This document shows positions 48,590 through 64,000 of a DNA stretch of 64,000 bases, piece by piece (position 1 is the first letter of the stretch; the number at the start of each line of letters is the position of its first letter). A program made the translations under genes and the position numbers. Location of the stretch: NCBI RefSeq assembly GCF_035594125.1, contig NC_087156.1:21293497-21357496 (forward strand). Direction: 5' to 3'. Source of the DNA: Scylla paramamosain. Its lineage: Eukaryota > Arthropoda > Malacostraca > Decapoda > Portunidae. A model generated the notes under the pieces. That model saw nothing but the letters and a program-made list of their open reading frames with translations, was not told the DNA's origin and did not search any database.

Positions 48590-48960
48590 GGTGCTTGCAT
48601 TCCAGTATACTACGCAGGAATGAACAGCTTGATATGCTGGCTAGGTCTGCTTCAGAACTCGAGGAAGCATGGAACCTCCGTCGGGATCTGCAGCTATGCC
48701 TCTCAGTTATAAAATCATCAGTAAAACTCATATGGGACAACGTATGGCTACGCACACTCAAACCCATCCTAAGCGAGTGAGCCTCCTCCAATCGCACCAC
48801 AAGGCAGGAGGTTTTTCTCGCACACCTCAGGATGGACTGCACCCTCCCTACCCATATGATTCTATACATCACCAACTCCTTCCCACCACAATGTACCACC
48901 TGCAACCTCAGCCTCTCTATCCAACACATCCTATTTCACTTTGCGTTATCAGGAGAGGCG
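48590..48960 (+). pseudogene. LINE RNase H / C-terminal fragment
   Basis: Reads WVLAF then HSSILRRNEQLDMLARSA, resembling the RNase H end motif W.PGHS.I.GNE.AD.LA, and further on NSFPPQCTTCNLSLSIQHILFHF, resembling the Cys-rich C-terminal tail of I-type LINEs. Confidence 0.7.
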
Positions 48961-49080
48961 GTCCTTGGCGGCTTACTGCCCGAACCGTAGCCTCCCTACC
49001 TGCGTACATGCATGTGTGTTGCCCCTCCCTCTTCCTTGCCCCGACAAAGGACAATAGTTTTGAAATAGGAATAGAACCCC

Positions 49081-49599
49081 CGTATGAATGAAGTGTATGT
49101 GAAGGAATGCTCTTGACATTCAACATTTTTTTTTTTTAGAATGCTCTGCTCACGTTTTCCAACAGCAAACAGCTTACCATCCTCTGTTCATACGCTCTCT
49201 TCTTTCATTTACTCTCTCTTCCGCATCTGCCTCATCTTTTTCTGAATCATTTTCTCATACACCTACTTCTGCTATCAGTCACTCGCTCTAGCATCACTTA
49301 CAATGTTCTTGGCTTCATTTATCTCCTCTTGCATCTTATATGAAATTTTATTAATCATCTAAGGAAGTAAATATTTTTTTTTAACTCCTCCGGATATAAA
49401 TAAGTTTCTTGTTGGCTTTACTTCTCTCCCCTTTGTTTATCGTGCATGAAACCTTATTCGTTATCTAAGGAGAGAGATACCTGTCACTCCTCTGGATAAA
49501 AAATAAGTTTTCTTTAGACCGGGTGGAGATTACAACGTCTAATATTGAGAGTAGCACCACGCCCCGGCTTTCTTTCTCCTTTCGCCATTTCCCTTGTCA
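49081..49599. other. Intergenic, duplicated phrase
   Basis: Around 49322-49400 and 49437-49510 the text AT..TAAGGA..G...ATA...TAACTCCTC-GGATA.AAATAAGTTT recurs (two diverged copies). No gene. Confidence 0.4.
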
Positions 49600-49929
49600 G
49601 GGATTGATGCATTGTTGTACGAGTCACCTTCAGTTATTTCCGTCCCTTGCATCTTCCTCTGTGACCCCCATCCTTTAGGGCTCTACCGCCCTCCATCTCA
49701 CTCTCCGTCGTCGCCCCGGCTGGCAGCGTTCAAAGGTGGCGGGGTGGTGAGGGCCGCGGGCTGTCTGGTGCATTGTGGGCCAAGTTACTTTTCGGCCATA
49801 TTTATGTGGGACTTTTGCGAAGGATGGCTTGTTGTTATTTAATATTTTGTACCCTATCAAAGCCTCTCTGTTGATATCGAGCAGAGCACACCACCTGAGC
49901 TGTGGATGATGTGACAGGGAGGGCGACAG
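49600..49929 (+). promoter_or_regulatory. Candidate ROCK promoter and non-coding first exon
   Basis: This stretch is richer in G+C and CpG than its surroundings (CCGTCGTCGCCCCGGCTGG near 49707-49725, GGCCGCGGGC near 49752). It contains GCATTGTGGGCC and ends at a strong donor (GCGACAG|GTAAGT, exon end 49929). Splicing from here to the acceptor before 51641 would give a conventional 5' UTR intron of about 1.7 kb. No TATA box is obvious. Placement is inference from composition and splice sites only. Confidence 0.4.
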
Positions 49930-51642
49930 GTAAGTGACACCAGCGGGGAGGGAGGCGGCAGCCAGGTGAGGGAGGTGCCTTCACTCACTACACTTACATA
50001 CCTTTGCTGCCCTTTTATTTTCACGTAGGCATGACATCTATGAACTCGTAACGGCTCAGAACGCAAGGTTAGGTGAAAATTAACCCATGATTAATGCGGT
50101 TGAATTTGAACGTGGAATTTCGTTGTTATCACTAACTGATGGGAAATATTTGACAGGTGTGAGTGGCTGGGAGGGAGGGAGGGAGGGGAGGAATTACCTT
50201 ATGACTAATCATTATACTCAAGTTCCTCAGGGAGTGATGATTATGGTTAAAACATCGATTGATCGTATAACACATTTATATTTTTAAAGGGGAGACCTAC
50301 TGGCTAGGCGTTGCAGGGCGTGCAAGGACAGCAGGGAGTGAAGTGAAGGGCAGGGTGTGTTTGGTATGGGGTATTAGGTGTGTAGGGTGTCCACTCCTTA
50401 CTGCCCCCAATCCATATTGTTCTTTGGCTAATGTTGAGTGAATTTGAGTCTTCTATGAGATAAGAACATGAATGCTGAATTGAATTTAAGGTTCATTGCT
50501 CTTTTTCTAAATCAAGAAGGCCACAGGTAGTTAGTGAATGATGAAGGTGGGCTTGGGAAGAAAGTTAGCTTAAGAGTAAAGATCTCAAGAAGTGTATGTC
50601 AATGGTTATTTAGAACTGATATATCTCAAGAACACTTCAAGTTTATTTGGATTAAAGCTTGCTGTGTTAGAATGTAGTCTGTTTCATTATGCTGTTATGA
50701 ATGAATGCATCTTTCCTTGAACTTGAATATTTGGTTGCATTTATTAGGGATGGTAGAAAATATGTATGTGTACCACACTCTATTAAAGAGTAGCATTTTG
50801 TAAAGATGTGCAGTGCTATTGAAAATACATAGGAATAAAGGAAATAATTAGCAGAAAGCTATTAGAAGATTGTTAGGTTAGTTAAATCAGATTATGTTGG
50901 GTTGTACATGGTGATTTTGATAGTTTTTGAGTTAGTCAAAAGACTTTGCTTTTTCTGCCCAAAGCATAGATTTCTCAACATGTTCTACAAATTTGCTCCC
51001 AGTTAAAGGGGAGGAAGCAGTGGGAAGGGTCACTGGCTTGAGTCCATATTCTAAAATGTTGTGTCATCAGCCTCTACTTTTTAACAGCTTCTGTGGAAGT
51101 TATTGGGTTTTTGAAGAATAATTTCATGATTCTAGTTATAATTAAACAAGGATTATGTACTGTTAAAGACAAAAAAGAAAAAAACCTGAGAACTTGACTG
51201 ATCATATCAGTGGCCTTTAAAAACATTCCAAAGAGAGTTCAGAGTGTTTAAAAATACAAGCAACAAAAATCAGAGCAACATGATTGTTTTGACTAGGACT
51301 ACTGGCATGATTTTCTGAAATCCATTGATGGCCCTAGTAGAAGAAAGCTATTTGAAACATGGAAGAGCAAGTTAAAAGAAGTGCATGTGTGAACAGGTGC
51401 TGGCAAAAAAAAAAAAAAAAAACTTATTCTAATGGAGGAGAAAGCTGTGTAGTGACATGATAGTCAAAATCAACTAAAATCCTTTTTTGGCCCTTGTGAT
51501 CATCACATGAGTGAGCTGACAGGGGTTTGATTCCTGTAAAACCTAATTCATCCTGCCTTCAGATAAAATTTTCAGTGTTTTTGTGATGCTCTAATGCAGA
51601 ATGTGACACTTTTCGATGTGAAAAAATTTTTCTGTGGTAGGG
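49930..51642. other. Presumed 5' UTR intron of ROCK
   Basis: No coding exon recognised. Holds a GGGAGGGAGGGAGG run near 50172 and a 21-nt poly-A at about 51402-51422. Confidence 0.4.
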
Positions 51643-59393
<7,751 letters not shown>

Positions 59394-59781
59394 GTGAGTA
59401 TGCCTTATTATCTATATTCTTTTATTATTCTCTATTAAGAATATTATGTTGATCTTATCTCTGTACTTTAATTGCTGAGCAAAGGGAGAAATGTGAACTT
59501 AATTGATATAAAGCTCGTGCTGGAATCAGGTCTCTCAGTGTAACCCCATAAATGTGAATGCTCAGTGAATTTCAGTGTTTGCATGTAGAAGCTTTGTTTT
59601 AGCTACCCAAAATAAAGGGGACATTAGCCTGGTATATAGAATAGAATAGAATAAACTCCTCTTTTTATATACCCTGAATCACCTTGTGATGTTTTTATGA
59701 GAATAGTTTTTTAACCCATATAGTGTTGTCCTTTTTCAGAGTTAGGGGTCATGGTAGGTTCCATTTTTTTTTTCATAATTT

Positions 59782-59784
<3 letters not shown>

Positions 59785-59855
<71 letters not shown>
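59785..59855. repeat. (AT)n microsatellite
   Basis: About 35 AT units in ROCK intron 10. The flanks 59394-59784 and 59856-60247 show nothing recognisable. Confidence 0.96.
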
Positions 59856-59857
<2 letters not shown>

Positions 59858-60247
59858 TTCCCATTTTATGAATGGAATTATGGTTGCCATAAAATAATTC
59901 TTTTTTTTTTTCCATCTCAGAGCTCATGATATCAGGTTAGGGATGTGGAATTTTATATTTATATTTTTAAAGCTTTTATTCTCTACATACACTTTCCACA
60001 ACCTTATAGTGTGTGTTATAAATAAGTGCTTCTTTACATTACAAGTACCTATAAATAAGCAGGATCTCTAAGTTCAACAAAATTGTTGGATGCACATCTG
60101 GCAACACCCCACATGTTAAGGCTGTAGTTACTACACCCTTAATTCTCAAAAGAAAAACACTGTGAATTTCATGACTTTCAGTTTTCAAAGTAATCAGAAA
60201 GAATTACTCTGAAGTCTCATTTCCCATTTCATATGCTTTACTGATTA

Positions 60248-60811
60248 TATATGAGGCGCGCGGTGCAACAACGACGTAACCGTGAAATTTGAGATTTCGT
60301 GTTTTTGCCTGCTCCGTGTGGTAAAAGGGTGTAAAAGTCTCGTGGTGATGTCGGCCAAGTCATATTCGACCATCTAAGCACCTGTACTAAGGCTCAAAGT
60401 CGAGCGGTAATGAGCCGGTAATGAGCCGGTAATGAGTAAGTTTTATTTTTTACGCTCGGAAAAAAATTCATAAAAAATTTATTTATGTACCAATCTTCAT
60501 GAAACTTTCACCTAATACTATGTGTAATAGGCTCTAACACATTATTAACAAATGAAAACAATATCGGGAAAAAAAATTATTACCTACGGTATACGCGTTA
60601 ATTAACGCGTAAGTCATCCACCCAAAATCGTCACCTATCACTTCGAAACCTACATCCCCAAACAGAACTACCCAAGACCTTTCAAATGATGTATAATACT
60701 TACTTATTTAAGGGTATCCTATTGTGCGCAATCAGTGTTTAACTTTGAGCGCATTTTTCTCGAAACTTCCATTTCTTGGTTATGTCGTTGTTGCACCGCG
60801 CGCCTCATATA
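60248..60811. mobile_element. Inverted-repeat element with GC-rich ends, family not recognised
   Basis: The first 34 bases (TATATGAGGCGCGCGGTGCA onward) are inverted at 60778-60811 with one mismatch. Internally there is an 11-bp tandem (GAGCCGGTAAT, about three units, 60402-60440) and a perfect 20-bp palindrome TACGCGTTAATTAACGCGTA at 60592-60611. No open frame of note. The A/T-rich ROCK intron around it contrasts sharply with its CpG-rich ends. Confidence 0.75.
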
Positions 60812-60998
60812 GACTTGAGAAGTAACTTCTTAGAAAAAAGTAACTTAACTTTTTTATCTGATGATTTTTTTGCTGAAATAGCAGCCCGTCCCTGAATAGC
60901 CAACTCCACCCAACAATGAAAGCACGCCGAAACATTTATAACCAAAATTTTTGTCCCTTTCCAATACCGTAGATTTCAGTTTCATTTTATTGCTTGGG

Positions 60999-61001
<3 letters not shown>

Positions 61002-61063
<62 letters not shown>
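61002..61063. repeat. (AT)n tract, left half, split by the pogo-type element
   Basis: About 31 AT units; continues as about 23 units at 61633-61679 after the insertion. A further (AT)n of about 34 units lies at 61777-61845. Confidence 0.95.
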
Positions 61064-61066
<3 letters not shown>

Positions 61067-61628
61067 TCGTACCTCGGTACTCGACCGCCTCTATACTCGC
61101 CCAAATCGGTGCTCGACCAAAAAAATTCGAGTAGAAAATGCATCGGACCTCGAACAGATTTTCGGTACTCGACTAGCTGAATCGACCCGAACGCGCTCCT
61201 CGGCCCTTCTTGGCCCTTCTCGGCCAGCGGGTAAGCGTCAGTTCGACTCAGACCGCCAGCAGAGTAAGACGTACGCAGTTTGTTCGAGTATTTCTTCCCA
61301 GATTTAAACTTTTTCGTGTTGCTCTAGCCCGTAATAATGGGTCCAAAGAAAGACAGTGATAAGGGGAAGGCAAAGAGGAAAACAGTGAGGACCACTATTG
61401 AACTGAAGAAGGAAATTATAGCAAAATATGAAAGTGGTGTACGAGTGTCCGACCTCGCGTCGCAGTATAATATTTTAGGTATTATAATATTTTAGGTATT
61501 TTTCTTAATGGTAAGAACGGATTAAAATACTTTCCATTATTTCTTATGGGAAAATTGGTTTCGGTGTTCGAACAAATCGGTGCTCGACCACCACCTCAGA
61601 ACGGATTATGGTCGAGTACCGAGGTACG

Positions 61629-61632
<4 letters not shown>
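61064..61632 (+). mobile_element. Pogo/Tigger-type element with transposase N-terminus, inserted in (AT)n
   Basis: 21-bp ends CAGTCGTACCTCGGTACTCGA / inverted with one mismatch at 61612-61632, flanked by TA on both sides and by (AT)n (61002-61063 and 61633-61679). Inside, from 61337, a frame reads MGPKKDSDKGKAKRKT then TIELKKEIIAKYESGV and SDLASQYNI, the N-terminal helix-turn-helix of pogo/Tigger transposases. The rest of the gene is missing: a non-autonomous deletion derivative. Confidence 0.85.
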
Positions 61633-61681
<49 letters not shown>

Positions 61682-61773
61682 ATGTATGCATCAATAAAAA
61701 CAAAATAAACCCCAAATATATTTCAGTTCCTACAGAAGCACTCAGACTATAATAACTATGGGCCCAAAAGATA

Positions 61774-64000
<2,227 letters not shown>

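Larger units (their letters stand above)
44200..49080 (+). mobile_element. I-clade (RNase H-bearing) LINE, decayed, interrupted by a hAT-like element
   Basis: In order on the plus strand: a gag-like ORF1 ending in a zinc-knuckle region (44477-44700), endonuclease pieces (about 45440-45486 and 45950-46330), RT linker (about 46380-46560), RT core with a YAND-type active site (about 47220-47700), and an RNase H/C-terminal region (about 48590-48960). All parts are broken by stops and frame changes. RNase H after the RT is characteristic of the I group. Both ends are approximate. Confidence 0.75.

Noticed and set aside
51500..51560. tRNA-like phrase GGGTTTGATTCCTG
   Set aside because: No matching D-arm, anticodon arm or acceptor stem could be formed around it. 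No other tRNA candidate was seen.

Overview
Organism. This is metazoan nuclear DNA with spliced genes (GT-AG introns), several LINE clades, TA-targeting inverted-repeat transposons, blocks of TTAGG-type (arthropod telomere) repeat, and a very heavy load of long dinucleotide microsatellites (about 3.3 kb by hand count). The ROCK exons resemble the fly Rok protein at several positions where vertebrate ROCKs differ (for example a PPVVP segment and [16 protein letters not shown]). I infer an arthropod, most likely a decapod crustacean, possibly a crab; the species cannot be read from the window.

Genes. Two protein-coding genes lie in tandem on the + strand. (1) A complete 9-exon RRP1/RRP1B-type nucleolar ribosome-biogenesis gene (Nop52 domain), start codon at 3632, stop ending at 39725, about 766 codons, with introns up to 11.5 kb. 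(2) The 5' part of a Rho-associated kinase (ROCK) gene, start codon at 51643; ten coding exons to 59393 give 420 residues covering the whole kinase domain and AGC C-terminal tail. The coiled-coil, PH and C1 parts lie beyond the window. All 17 internal exon junctions keep frame. I see no functional link between the two genes beyond adjacency.

Layout. 1-3440: a decayed minisatellite, a 5'-truncated Jockey-like LINE and poly-A tracts. 3632-39725: RRP1 with repeat-filled introns. Intron 2 holds a Tc1 relic, a perfect foldback element with telomere-type arrays, a Tigger-type inverted-repeat element and two more copies of the Jockey-like LINE. Intron 3 holds an inverted-repeat element and a solo LTR. 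Intron 7 holds a foldback pair and a CR1/Rex-like LINE. Intron 8 holds a hAT-type element, pieces of three LINE families abutting one another, a mariner relic and another TA-flanked element. 39726-51642: intergenic, with a 469-bp element with perfect terminal inverted repeats, a CR1-type LINE, a nested minisatellite region and a decayed I-clade LINE (gag-like ORF1, endonuclease, RT, RNase H) interrupted by a hAT-like element; a GC/CpG-richer stretch near 49.6-50.1 kb is the likely ROCK promoter. 51643-64000: ROCK, with another LINE in intron 5, a 222-bp inverted-repeat element in intron 6 and two structured elements in intron 10.

Most striking: the perfect 259-bp foldback at 7540-7798 built from arthropod telomere-type repeats inside an (AT)n tract; a GC-rich-ended inverted-repeat element at 60248-60811; microsatellites forming parts of splice sites; and a strand bias of microsatellites within the genes. 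No tRNA, rRNA or CRISPR array was recognised.
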